Source: Propionibacterium sp. (lineage in GTDB: Bacteria; Actinomycetota; Actinomycetes; Propionibacteriales; Propionibacteriaceae). Taken from it: a DNA stretch of 21,200 nucleotides. Every line of letters begins with the position of its first letter. The first letter of the stretch is position 1. Positions 1 through 7,067 of this stretch are shown in pieces. The stretch spans positions 1-21,200 of the forward strand of contig JAAYZP010000076.1 of assembly GCA_012514785.1 (NCBI GenBank). The letters run 5' to 3'. Position numbers and translations under genes: made by a program. The notes under the pieces are model-generated. The model made no database searches. It was not told where the DNA came from and worked only from the letters and a program-made list of their open reading frames with translations.

Positions 1-93
1 CGCCCCTGCGAGGTGGCGGCGCAGGTGGCCGAGGTGCTGCGTCGCCACGGTTGGCGGGGCGAGGCGCGGGTGTGCGTCGGTTGTACCGCGTGA
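1..93 (+). CDS. C-terminal fragment of an unidentified protein (cut by window edge)
   Basis: The first 30 codons are open in frame 1 and end at TGA 91-93. Nearly all third codon positions are G or C, as in the real genes here, so I read this as the end of a gene that starts outside the window. The visible tail is basic, includes three cysteines (one near the fragment's start, two near the C-terminus), and shows no motif I recognise. The gene next to purK in related genomes is often a GtrA-type membrane protein, but this tail has no membrane segment, so I make no functional call. Confidence 0.4.
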   Translation, partial: RPCEVAAQVAEVLRRHGWRGEARVCVGCTA

Positions 94-100
94 CCGGGGA

Positions 101-148
101 GACATAGTGAACAAGTACTGGTCACTGGCCGCACAGACTCACTATGTC
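101..148. promoter_or_regulatory. 10-bp perfect inverted repeat upstream of purK
   Basis: GACATAGTGA at 101-110 is repeated exactly as its reverse complement, TCACTATGTC, at 139-148, with 28 bases between. The next bases outward and inward do not pair. If purK starts transcription at or near its GTG, the right arm lies just upstream of the -35 position, which suits an operator with two half-sites. It could instead fold as a long-loop hairpin ending the upstream gene, but no T-run follows. The repeat is seen directly; its role is inferred. Confidence 0.5.
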
Positions 149-169
149 GGCGCCCGCACGTCCGGACGG

Positions 170-175
170 TAAGGT
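170..175 (+). promoter_or_regulatory. Candidate -10 element of purK (leaderless)
   Basis: TAAGGT fits the actinobacterial TANNNT -10 pattern and sits 6 bases before the GTG start at 182, the spacing expected for a leaderless mRNA. The overlapping AAGGTG could alternatively act as a weak ribosome binding site, so the two readings compete. Confidence 0.4.
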
Positions 176-181
176 GCTGCC

Positions 182-1333
182 GTGCGCTATTCAGTCGGAA
201 TCATCGGGGGCGGGCAGCTGGCCCGCATGATGCATCAAGCAGCGATCGGCCTCGGCATCGACGTTCGGCTCCTGGCCGAGGCGGAAGGCGTCTCCGCGGC
301 CCAGGTGATCCCCGACGCGTTCGTCGGCGACTACACGGCTTACGACGATCTCGCCCGCTTCGCCCGCGACGTCCAGGTCGTCACCTTCGACCACGAGCAC
401 GTCCCGACGAAGCACCTCCGGGCCCTCGAAGGGGTCGAGGTGCGCCCCGGCCCCGACGCGCTCCAGTACGCGCAGGACAAGGCCGACATGCGCATCCGGC
501 TGAGCGCACTCGGCATCGACTGCCCCGACTTCGTCGTGTGCGACGACGCCGACGACGCCGTCCACTTCGGCGAGGAGCGCGGCTGGCCCATCATCCTCAA
601 GACCTCGCGCGGCGGCTACGACGGCAAGGGCGTGTGGAAGATCGACGACGCCGCCCAGGTCGCCGAGGTCTTCGCGAACAAGCCCGAGTTCTCCGCCGGC
701 GAGCCGGTGCGCATCGTCGCCGAGGAATTCATCGACTTCGCCCGCGAACTCTCCGCGCTCGTCGTGCGCTCCCAGTCCGGCCAGGTGGTGGCCTACCCGA
801 TCAGCGAGTCCGTGCAGAAGGACGGCATCTGCGTCGAGACCACGACGCCGGCCCCCGGCCTCGACCCGGACCGCGCCGCCGAACTCCAGGCCACCGCCAT
901 CCGCATCGCGGCCGAGCTCGGCGTCGTCGGGGTGCTCGCCGTCGAGCTCATGGAGGCCCGCGACGGCCGCATCGTCGTCAACGAGCTCGCCATGCGCCCG
1001 CACAACACGGGCCACTGGAGCATCGACGGCGCCGTGACGAGCCAGTTCGACAACCACATCCGCGCCGTCTTGGACCTCCCGCTCGGCGCCCCCGACATGC
1101 TGGCCCCCGTGGTGGTCATGTCCAACGTGCTCGGCGGCTCCGTCGAGGACCTCACCGGGGCGCTCCAGCACGTCTACGCCCGCGACCGCCACGCGCACGC
1201 GCACCTCTACGGCAAGGAGGTGCGGCCGGGCCGGAAGGTCGGGCACGTCACCTGCCTGGGCGACGACGTCGCCGACGTGCGCCGTCGCGCCCGGCACGCC
1301 GCCAATCACCTGATGGGAATCGAAGATGACTGA
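182..1333 (+). CDS. purK: PurK, N5-carboxyaminoimidazole ribonucleotide synthase
   Basis: PurK uses ATP and bicarbonate to carboxylate AIR to N5-CAIR in cytosolic de novo purine synthesis; PurE then converts the product. The 383 residues are the normal size. The N-terminus carries the family's nucleotide-binding signature (GIIGGGQLARM). An ATP-grasp fold follows, with the glycine-rich loop GGYDGKG near residue 144. The C-terminal part contains NELAMRPHNTGHW, a PurK hallmark that provides metal and substrate contacts. The GTG start at 182 is chosen because the conserved N-terminus begins there and TAAGGT lies 6 bases upstream. The stop overlaps the purE start by 8 bases, so the pair is surely co-transcribed and probably translationally coupled. 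Confidence 0.97.
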   Translation: MRYSVGIIGGGQLARMMHQAAIGLGIDVRLLAEAEGVSAAQVIPDAFVGDYTAYDDLARFARDVQVVTFDHEHVPTKHLRALEGVEVRPGPDALQYAQDKADMRIRLSALGIDCPDFVVCDDADDAVHFGEERGWPIILKTSRGGYDGKGVWKIDDAAQVAEVFANKPEFSAGEPVRIVAEEFIDFARELSALVVRSQSGQVVAYPISESVQKDGICVETTTPAPGLDPDRAAELQATAIRIAAELGVVGVLAVELMEARDGRIVVNELAMRPHNTGHWSIDGAVTSQFDNHIRAVLDLPLGAPDMLAPVVVMSNVLGGSVEDLTGALQHVYARDRHAHAHLYGKEVRPGRKVGHVTCLGDDVADVRRRARHAANHLMGIEDD

Positions 1334-1817
1334 ACCCCTCGTGAGCATCGTCATGGGCTCCGACTCCGACTGGCCGACGATGTCGCCCGCCGCCGAGGCG
1401 CTGGCCGAGTTCGGCATCCCGTACGAGGCCGACGTCGTCTCCGCGCACCGCATGCCCGAGGACATGGTGGCCTTCGGGAAGGCCGCGCACGCCCGCGGCA
1501 TCAAGGTGATCATCGCCGGCGCCGGGGGAGCCGCGCACCTGCCCGGCATGCTCGCGTCGCTGACGCCGCTGCCGGTGATCGGCGTACCCGTGCCCCTGAA
1601 GTACCTCGACGGCATGGACTCCCTGCTCTCCATCGTGCAGATGCCCGCGGGAGTCCCCGTCGCGACGGTGTCCGTCGGCGGCGCGCGCAACGCCGGCCTC
1701 CTGGCCGCGCGCATGCTCGGCATCCAGGATGAGGCGCTGGTGGAGCGGATGGTGGAGTTCCAGGCGGAGCTGCGCGACGCCGCGCGCGCCAAGGGTGAGA
1801 AGGTGCGCGGCAACTAG
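1326..1817 (+). CDS. purE: PurE, N5-CAIR mutase (class I)
   Basis: PurE moves the carboxyl group of N5-CAIR from nitrogen to carbon 4 to give CAIR, the step after PurK. The 163-residue protein has the class I features: MGSDSDW at residues 11-17 for phosphate binding, SAHRMP starting at Ser39 with the catalytic His41, and the GAGGAAHLPGM loop. A PurK partner agrees with class I (mutase) rather than class II (carboxylase). The ATG lies inside the purK reading frame, 8 bases before its end, so translation probably depends on purK. No strong terminator follows directly; a small palindrome at 1835-1847 is the nearest candidate. Confidence 0.97.
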   Translation: MTEPLVSIVMGSDSDWPTMSPAAEALAEFGIPYEADVVSAHRMPEDMVAFGKAAHARGIKVIIAGAGGAAHLPGMLASLTPLPVIGVPVPLKYLDGMDSLLSIVQMPAGVPVATVSVGGARNAGLLAARMLGIQDEALVERMVEFQAELRDAARAKGEKVRGN

Positions 1818-1869
1818 CGCGCGCCGCGCAGAGCGCCTCCCGGAGGCAGGTGCGATGTGTGCGGCCGGC

Positions 1870-1955
1870 GAAGTGGTTCGTGATCGACCGCCAGTGCGGT
1901 CTTGCGCCCCCGTTTCCGCCGAAACCGTGATCGAGTGGACGATCACGAACACTTC
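1870..1955. repeat. Branched inverted-repeat structure
   Basis: Outer arms 1870-1886 and 1940-1955 are complementary over 16 pairs with one bulged G. Inside lie two perfect small hairpins: GACCGC/GCGGTC (1886-1901, 4-base loop) and GTTTC/GAAAC (1912-1925, 4-base loop). CGTGATCG occurs at 1879-1886 and again at 1926-1933, and both copies can pair with CGATCACG at 1940-1947, so two alternative folds exist. It could be a structured RNA, a terminator for purKE or a remnant of a small repeat element. The pairing is seen directly; function is unknown. Confidence 0.45.
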
Positions 1956-2167
1956 CCACCTCGAAGCACCCTCGCTGAGGGGATGAGCGCCGAGCAGGGG
2001 AGACCTACGCCGCAACATCACGGCACAGGGCGCACGAGCTCGATCGCCGAAGCCGCGGTGCCACGGGCAGGTGAGACGTGCTCCGCCGCGTCCCGGAACA
2101 ACTCGCACAGTCCCAAACGCCACTGGGACCTGGGCCCGTCTCCAAATAGCGATTCACCGGGCATAGC

Positions 2168-2235
2168 CATTGGCTGGTTGAGCTCGCGGCACGAGCTCAG
2201 GGACCGCGTCGCGCCGGGAGCTCAACCAGCGAATG
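2168..2235. repeat. REP-like palindromic intergenic repeat
   Basis: GCTGGTTGAGCTC at 2173-2185 is perfectly inverted at 2218-2230, and pairing extends to 18 positions per arm (2168-2185 with 2218-2235) with one mismatch. A further GAGCTC lies inside the loop at 2193-2198. The core resembles palindromes with GGTTGAGCTTGTCGA-type arms that I recall as dispersed intergenic repeats in several actinobacterial genomes. That link is from memory, not from a search. Confidence 0.5.
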
Positions 2236-2286
2236 CCTTGAACGCGGCGACGTCGACGCACACGTTGCACCTGCCTAGAAGTGCGG

Positions 2287-2310
2287 CCTCCCCAGGGCGG
2301 CATGGGGAGG
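2287..2310 (+). terminator. Possible hairpin terminator (purKE side)
   Basis: CCTCCCCA at 2287-2294 pairs perfectly with TGGGGAGG at 2303-2310 around an 8-base loop, followed by TACTTTCG, a weak T-containing tail on the plus strand. It could end any transcript reading out of purE, though it lies about 470 bases downstream, so this is a tentative call. Confidence 0.3.
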
Positions 2311-2359
2311 TACTTTCGCATCAGCTTGCCCCTGCCCGGCCCGGAGGACAAACGAAGAA

Positions 2360-2386
2360 CGGGGCCCGGCGCGATGCCGGGCCCCG
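2360..2386 (-). terminator. Rho-independent terminator of the DUF3352 gene
   Basis: An 11-bp perfect GC stem (CGGGGCCCGGC at 2360-2370, complement at 2376-2386) closes a 5-base loop. Read on the minus strand it follows the DUF3352 stop codon within 16 bases and is followed by TTCTTCGTTTG, a T-rich tail. This is the clearest terminator in the window. Confidence 0.85.
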
Positions 2387-2401
2387 CTCGTCGTTAGTGG
2401 G

Positions 2402-4165
2402 TCAGTTGAACGCGACCCGCAGGTTCGCCGTGCTGCGGTTGCCGTCGGCCGAGGCCACCATGCCGGCGCCCGCGATCTGGTCGACGACCTCGCTGGTCTC
2501 CGCATCCATCCCCATGCTGCCGAGGAAGTTCTGCAGGTTGTTGACGTCGACGTACACGATCGCGACGGCGGTGCCGTCGCCAGCCACCACGCGCTGGTAG
2601 GTGTCGTTGTCGGCCAGGTCGCCGCTCACGACCTCGTCGAGGCTGAAGCCCGAGGCGTAGGTGACGACGTCGCCGTCGGTGCTGGTCTCCAGCGGGAAGC
2701 TGTACTGCAGCTCCTGCAGCAGCGGGGCCAGGACGGACTCGTGCTTCGCAGTGTCGGCCGTCTGCACCTTGATGCCGAGGTCGGGCATCTGCTGGTCGAA
2801 GCCGCCGAGCGCGAACCCGAGCTTGTGGCCCAGCGTGGCCTTCAGGTCCTCCAGCGACGTGATGCCCAGGTACTGGAGCTCCATCTGGAAGTCGGGCGTC
2901 TCGGAGACGAGTTCCCAGATCTGCTCGTAGGCGGTGTCGTTCAGCCCCACGCCGATGGCGAGCGGTGCGCGCCCCGGCAGCGAGCCGACGAAGTCGCGCA
3001 CATCGTCGGACTCCCCGGCCTCCTGCGGCGAGAAGAACGAGGCCTGCAGCGTCAGGAGGTTGTCCTCGACCTGCAGTCCCATCGCACCGTGCGTGCCCTT
3101 GACGGCGTCGACCTGGTCCAGCTGCTGCTGCGGCAGGCCGGTGAAGTCCCCGTCCTCCAGGGCCCGGTCGATCATCGTCGACGAGAACCACACCGTGGCG
3201 AGGCTGTCGCCGACGAGGGCATCCATATCGGCGGCGTACTCCTGGTTGTCCAGCAGGCTGCCCTCGGAGAGATCGGCCTCCGTGACCATGCCCTCGCTCA
3301 TCACCAGGACCCCGTCGACGAAGAAGTACTCGAGGTCGTTGTTGCCCTCCGCGATCTGCTCGTCGAAGAAGTCGGAGGCGGCGCCCTCATCCGTCACCTC
3401 GACCGCGAACACCGGCTGCGGCTCGCCATACTCGTCGAGGTCCAGCACGCCGATCGAGACGGAGTCGCCGAGCCACCCCTCCACCTCGGAGAAGTCGGGC
3501 TTGCCCTCGTCCTCCGGGATCAGGTTCCAGAGCGCTTCCTTGTAGTTGTCCGTCGACGGCGCGTCCTCGGTGAGCGAGGGGAACTTGTCGATGATGTTCT
3601 TCAGCGCGAGCTGGTCGGCGTCGGCGGGGTTGAGGGAGATCTCGATGACCGCGATCGCGTCCGACGGGATGCCGACGGTGGCCGCCGCCGGCGAGGCGCC
3701 GCCGTTGAAGAAGTTGTAGGCGAAGATGCCGCCGCCGGCGAGGACGCCCGCGCCGATGACGCCGGCCACGATCACCGGGGCCTTCGACTTCTTCTTCGCG
3801 TCCGTGGGGCCGCCGGGGCCTCCGGGTCCGAAGCCGCCGGGGCTCGGGCTGCCCGGGGGCGGAGTGCCCGCGCCACCGCCGAAGCCCTGACCGCCGCCGT
3901 ACCCACCGGGGCCCGACGGGCCGCCGTAGTTGCCGCCACCGGGGCCGAAGTTACCGGGGCCCTGGGGCCCACCAGAGCCACCCGGGCCGCCGGGACCACC
4001 CTGACCGGGGTACCCGCCGGGCCCACCGGGGCCACCCTGCGGCGGACCGCCATATCCGCCCTGCGGGGGCGGGCCGTAGCCACCGGGCGTATTCTGCGGG
4101 GGCCCGAAACCAGGCTGCTGGCCTCCCCCTTGGCCCTGCGGGCCGTTCCAAGGCTGCTGGCTCAC
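2402..4165 (-). CDS. DUF3352 family membrane-anchored protein
   Basis: This protein of about 587 residues has a roughly 120-residue Gly/Pro/Gln-rich N-terminus of GGPGG and GGYG-like units. A short basic stretch (KKKSK) and one membrane segment (about residues 129-149) follow, then an extracytoplasmic domain of about 430 residues matching my memory of DUF3352. Its function is not known to me. I prefer GTG 4165-4163 as start: GAGGAG lies 6 bases upstream of it but directly abuts the alternative ATG at 4171, leaving that ATG no spacer. The gene follows an LCP gene on the same strand, which suggests an envelope role. The low-complexity N-terminus probably lies in the cytoplasm and could mediate protein contacts. 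Confidence 0.85.
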   Translation of the reverse strand: MSQQPWNGPQGQGGGQQPGFGPPQNTPGGYGPPPQGGYGGPPQGGPGGPGGYPGQGGPGGPGGSGGPQGPGNFGPGGGNYGGPSGPGGYGGGQGFGGGAGTPPPGSPSPGGFGPGGPGGPTDAKKKSKAPVIVAGVIGAGVLAGGGIFAYNFFNGGASPAAATVGIPSDAIAVIEISLNPADADQLALKNIIDKFPSLTEDAPSTDNYKEALWNLIPEDEGKPDFSEVEGWLGDSVSIGVLDLDEYGEPQPVFAVEVTDEGAASDFFDEQIAEGNNDLEYFFVDGVLVMSEGMVTEADLSEGSLLDNQEYAADMDALVGDSLATVWFSSTMIDRALEDGDFTGLPQQQLDQVDAVKGTHGAMGLQVEDNLLTLQASFFSPQEAGESDDVRDFVGSLPGRAPLAIGVGLNDTAYEQIWELVSETPDFQMELQYLGITSLEDLKATLGHKLGFALGGFDQQMPDLGIKVQTADTAKHESVLAPLLQELQYSFPLETSTDGDVVTYASGFSLDEVVSGDLADNDTYQRVVAGDGTAVAIVYVDVNNLQNFLGSMGMDAETSEVVDQIAGAGMVASADGNRSTANLRVAFN

Positions 4166-4198
4166 GTGCATCTCCTCATCTCATGCGATTTCGCCGCA

Positions 4199-4227
4199 AG
4201 GCTACTTGCCCGCAAGGTCAGAGCGAA
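4199..4227 (-). promoter_or_regulatory. Candidate promoter of the DUF3352 gene with palindrome in spacer
   Basis: On the minus strand TAGCCT (4199-4204) makes a plausible -10, with TTCGCT (4222-4227) 17 bases upstream as a weak -35. The spacer contains the small palindrome CTTGCCCGCAAG (4205-4216). The predicted mRNA would have a leader of about 27 bases containing the GAGGAG ribosome site. The -35 match is poor, so this is tentative. Confidence 0.3.
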
Positions 4228-4258
4228 ACGTGTCCAAGGCGGCGCCCCACAACGTGAC

Positions 4259-5425
4259 TCACCTGTGATACTTCTCCAGCTCGGCGGTCTCGCCGGACGC
4301 GATCGCGGCGAATACCGCGGCACTGGCCTCCTCGTCCCAGATCACCGACGAACCCGCGCTGGTGGCCGTGTTCGTGCTGGAGACGGGGACGGTCATCGAG
4401 ATGCCCGCGCCCGTGAAGCTGGAGATGAGGCCCACGCCGGCACCGAGCATCGTCGGGATGCCGGTGTCGTCGGTGCGCACCATGGTGCCGGCCGCGGCCT
4501 GGTTGAGCTGCCACCAGCTCACGGGGTTCACCACAGTCATGGGGTGTGCCGCACCCTGCACGATCTTGCCGATCACCTCACGCTGGCGTTCCATCCGGCC
4601 GAGGTCGCCCTGCGGGTCGGACTTGCGCATCCGCACGTAGCCGAGCGCTTCGTCGCCGTCCAACGTCTGGCAGCCGGCCTCGAGGTCGATGTGCGCGTCG
4701 CGGTCCTGCATCGGCGCGTCGAGGCACACGTCGACGCCGCCCACCGCGTCGACCAGGTCCACGAGCCCGTCCATGCCGATCTCGAGGTACCCGTCGAACT
4801 GGATGCCGGTGTTGTGCTCGAGGGTCTCGAGCAGCAGCGTCGGCCCGCCGAAGGCGTAGGCGGCGTTCAACTTGTTGTTGCCGCGGCCGGGGATCTCGAC
4901 GTAGGAGTCGCGGGGGAAGCCCAGCAGCACCGACTTACCCACCGGCGGCTGGTACAGCAGCATCATCGTGTCGGTGCGCTGCCCTGCCGAGCCGTCGCCG
5001 TCGGTGCCCACCAGCAGCACCGCGGTGCCCCGCTGGCTGCCCAGGCTGCTCGTGTGGCCGTCGACGACGTCGATCGTCGAGAACGCGTAGACCGGCGTGC
5101 CGATGAGGAACACCAGCCACAGCAGCAGAAGCGTCAGGATCGTGCGCAGCACGGGGCGTCGTCTGCGGCGACGACGCTGCCTCCGGTCCCGGCGCCCCGG
5201 CGGGGGCGGCGGTGGTGGCGCGGGCTGGCCGTAGCCGCCCGGCGCACCGGGTCCGTGCGGGGGCGGGGCGCCCTGCCCGTACCCCGGCTGGGGACGTGCC
5301 TCGTAGGCGGGAGGGTCGGGGTAGCCGCCCTGGTGCGGGCGCTGTTCGCCGGCCGGGGGGCCCGTTCGCCGCCCGTCCTCGCCATCGTCGTCGCGGTACA
5401 GCCACCGCAGGTCGTCACGATTCAC
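4259..5425 (-). CDS. LytR-CpsA-Psr (LCP) family cell-wall glycopolymer ligase
   Basis: LCP enzymes move lipid-linked glycopolymers onto peptidoglycan outside the membrane. The 388 residues comprise a Pro/Gly-rich cytoplasmic N-terminus, seven consecutive prolines (70-76), an arginine-rich run ending at 90, one membrane segment (about 92-115) and the LCP domain from about 130. LCP marks include GQRTDTMML, GFPRDS, an LxGxxALxYVRMR-like stretch, and DLGRMERQ with the family's Arg-rich active-site pattern. The GTG start at 5425 has no Shine-Dalgarno, but TATCGT lies 7 bases upstream, fitting leaderless initiation. The neighbouring DUF3352 gene downstream shares the Gly/Pro-rich N-terminal style. 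The polymer substrate cannot be told from sequence. Confidence 0.92.
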   Translation of the reverse strand: MNRDDLRWLYRDDDGEDGRRTGPPAGEQRPHQGGYPDPPAYEARPQPGYGQGAPPPHGPGAPGGYGQPAPPPPPPPGRRDRRQRRRRRRRPVLRTILTLLLLWLVFLIGTPVYAFSTIDVVDGHTSSLGSQRGTAVLLVGTDGDGSAGQRTDTMMLLYQPPVGKSVLLGFPRDSYVEIPGRGNNKLNAAYAFGGPTLLLETLEHNTGIQFDGYLEIGMDGLVDLVDAVGGVDVCLDAPMQDRDAHIDLEAGCQTLDGDEALGYVRMRKSDPQGDLGRMERQREVIGKIVQGAAHPMTVVNPVSWWQLNQAAAGTMVRTDDTGIPTMLGAGVGLISSFTGAGISMTVPVSSTNTATSAGSSVIWDEEASAAVFAAIASGETAELEKYHR

Positions 5426-5432
5426 AGCACCG

Positions 5433-5438
5433 ACGATA
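5433..5438 (-). promoter_or_regulatory. Candidate leaderless -10 of the minus-strand LCP gene
   Basis: TATCGT on the minus strand ends 7 bases before the GTG start at 5425. This is the TANNNT placement seen before many genes here, and no ribosome binding site is visible. Confidence 0.45.
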
Positions 5439-5496
5439 CCCGTGCCAAAGTGTCCATCATGCGGCGCGCCTGGGTGGCAGTGGCCCGGGCGCTCGC

Positions 5497-5528
5497 TAAT
5501 ACTGGTGTCACCCGATTCCTACCAGGAG
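5497..5528 (+). promoter_or_regulatory. Candidate -10 and ribosome binding site of the plus-strand LCP gene
   Basis: TAATAC at 5497-5502 is a good -10; the region 17 bases upstream (GTGGCA, 5474-5479) is a weak -35. AGGAG at 5524-5528 is a good ribosome binding site 8 bases before GTG 5537 and decides the start of that gene. Confidence 0.5.
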
Positions 5529-5536
5529 ACGATTTC

Positions 5537-7015
5537 GTGTCGAATGCCGCCACGCACGCAGGACGATTGCATGCGCGTCGCGCGGTCGGATTCCTGGTGC
5601 TGTCGGCGCTGGTGCCCGGCTCCGTGCAGCGCTTCGCGGGCAACCGCACGCTCGGCACCGTCGCCCTGCGGATCTGGGCCGGCCTCCTCCTGCTGGTCAT
5701 CGGCGTGGCCGTGGCGGCGCTGTTCATCCCCGGCCCCGTCGTGGCCGTGCTACTCACCCCGTGGGTGGCGGCCACGGCCCGCGTGCTGGTGTGGGTGGTG
5801 TTCGCAGGATGGCTCGTCATGCTGCTCGACGCGTGGCGGCTCGCCCGCCCGATGCGCCTGCGCCGCGGCATGCGGCTCGGCATGACGATCACCGTCGGCG
5901 TCCTGGCGATCGCCGTCGGGTTCGGCACTTCGTACGTGGCCAGCGCGTTCACCGCGGCGGGCAACGTGGGCGAGGTGCTGCCGGGCGGCGGCGACACGGA
6001 GGTCAAGGCCGGCCGCTACAACATCCTCCTGCTCGGCCTCGACGCCGCCGACGACCGCATGGGCATCCGCCCCGACTCGATCAACGTCGCCTCGGTCGAC
6101 GCCGAGACCGGCCGCACCGTGCTGTTCGGCCTGCCGCGCAACATGCAGCGCGTGCCGTTCCCGGCCGGTTCGCCGATGCACGGCGTGTACCCCGACGGCT
6201 TCATCTGCCCCGACGGCGAATGCATGCTCAACGCCGTCTGGACCGCGGGGGAGGCCAACGCTGACCTCTTCCCGGAGGGCGCCGATCCCGGCCTGGACGC
6301 GACCAAGGACGCCATCAGCGAGACCCTCGGGCTCGAGATCAACTACTACGCCATGGTGGACATGGCCGGCTTCGAGTCGATCATCGACGCCATGGGCGGC
6401 ATCCACCTCGACGTGATGAAGCGGATCCCGATCGGCGGCGGCGGGTCGCAGGTCTCCGGCTACATCGAGCCCGGCAAGGCCGTCCACCTCGACGGGCGGC
6501 ACGCGCTGTGGTTCGCCCGCTCCCGTCACGGCTCCAGCGACTATGAGCGCATGCAGCGCCAGAAGTGCGTCATCTCCGCGATGGTGAACCAGCTCGACCC
6601 GCAGCTGGTGGCCACCCGCTTCGTCGAGCTGTCGCGGGCGGGCAAGGACCTCCTCGTCACCGACGTCGGCCGCGCGGACATCGTCGAACTCGTCGACCTG
6701 GGGCTGAAGGCCCGCAACCGGGAGATCTCCTCGGTCAACTTCAACCCGCCGCTCGTGCCCAACACCGCCTTCCCCGACTTCGATCACATCCGCGCCACCG
6801 TCGAGGAGTACATCGAGGCGGCGGAGTTGGCCGACGAGGTGGTCGCCCAGCCGAGCGCACCCGCGTCCCCGATGCCCAGCCCCACCCCGGGCTTCACGAC
6901 GCCGGCGGCCCCCACCACCGGGCCCACGCCTGAGGAGAGCCTGAGCGCCGACCCCGAGGCCTACGTCGACGAGACGGAAACCGAGGACCTCGGCGTCGTC
7001 TGCTCCGCCGCCTGA
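5537..7015 (+). CDS. LytR-CpsA-Psr family protein with multi-span N-terminus
   Basis: This 492-residue protein is a second LCP-type ligase, divergent from the first. The open frame extends far upstream, but GTG 5537 is chosen because AGGAG precedes it by 8 bases and the reading frame upstream overlaps other genes antisense. The N-terminal ~130 residues hold about four hydrophobic segments, unlike the single anchor of its neighbour. The LCP domain follows, with LLLGLDAADDR, IRPDSINV, LPRNMQ and SSDYERMQRQK. The second motif has Asn where many members have Asp (PRD). The tail is rich in Pro, Thr and Ser. An ExoA-like glycosyltransferase gene follows within about 50 bases, suggesting work on the same glycan, but the substrate is unknown. 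Confidence 0.9.
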   Translation: MSNAATHAGRLHARRAVGFLVLSALVPGSVQRFAGNRTLGTVALRIWAGLLLLVIGVAVAALFIPGPVVAVLLTPWVAATARVLVWVVFAGWLVMLLDAWRLARPMRLRRGMRLGMTITVGVLAIAVGFGTSYVASAFTAAGNVGEVLPGGGDTEVKAGRYNILLLGLDAADDRMGIRPDSINVASVDAETGRTVLFGLPRNMQRVPFPAGSPMHGVYPDGFICPDGECMLNAVWTAGEANADLFPEGADPGLDATKDAISETLGLEINYYAMVDMAGFESIIDAMGGIHLDVMKRIPIGGGGSQVSGYIEPGKAVHLDGRHALWFARSRHGSSDYERMQRQKCVISAMVNQLDPQLVATRFVELSRAGKDLLVTDVGRADIVELVDLGLKARNREISSVNFNPPLVPNTAFPDFDHIRATVEEYIEAAELADEVVAQPSAPASPMPSPTPGFTTPAAPTTGPTPEESLSADPEAYVDETETEDLGVVCSAA

Positions 7016-7054
7016 CCACCGGCCGGGCGAGTCGGTGAGCTTCACTTCGGCCGC

Positions 7055-7060
7055 TACGCT
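7055..7060 (+). promoter_or_regulatory. Candidate leaderless -10 of the ExoA-like glycosyltransferase gene
   Basis: TACGCT lies 7 bases before ATG 7068 and there is no Shine-Dalgarno in between. It supports ATG 7068 over the in-frame upstream GTG at 7035. Confidence 0.45.
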
Positions 7061-7067
7061 TGCACCC

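Larger units (their letters stand above)
1818..2401. other. Gene-free stretch rich in inverted repeats
   Basis: I find no credible gene in these roughly 580 bases between purE and the convergent DUF3352 gene. Open frames across it lack the strong G/C third-position bias of the real genes. It contains a chain of separate inverted repeats: 1835-1847 (GCCTCC/GGAGGC), 1870-1955, 2110-2129 (GTCCCA/TGGGAC), 2168-2235, 2287-2310 and 2360-2386. Only the last is a clear terminator. Such a long gap stands out in a window where most neighbours overlap or lie under 130 bases apart. Confidence 0.6.

Noticed and set aside
191..1813. 540-codon open frame antisense to purK and purE
   Set aside because: Both purine genes have intact catalytic motifs on the plus strand. 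The antisense frame shows no motif and follows the G/C codon-position pattern of its partner.
1902..2600. 232-codon open frame spanning the gene-free stretch
   Set aside because: It runs through the inverted repeats and terminator and into the DUF3352 gene antisense. Codon bias is weak and no ribosome site or TANNNT precedes it.
3790..4150. Repetitive GC-rich segment considered as a tandem repeat or CRISPR-like array
   Set aside because: It encodes the Gly/Pro-rich N-terminus of the DUF3352 protein. There are no uniform repeats with unique spacers.
2741..5536. Very long open frame on the plus strand running into the LCP gene
   Set aside because: It lies antisense to DUF3352 and the first LCP gene, whose domains are clear. 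The real plus-strand gene starts at GTG 5537 behind AGGAG.
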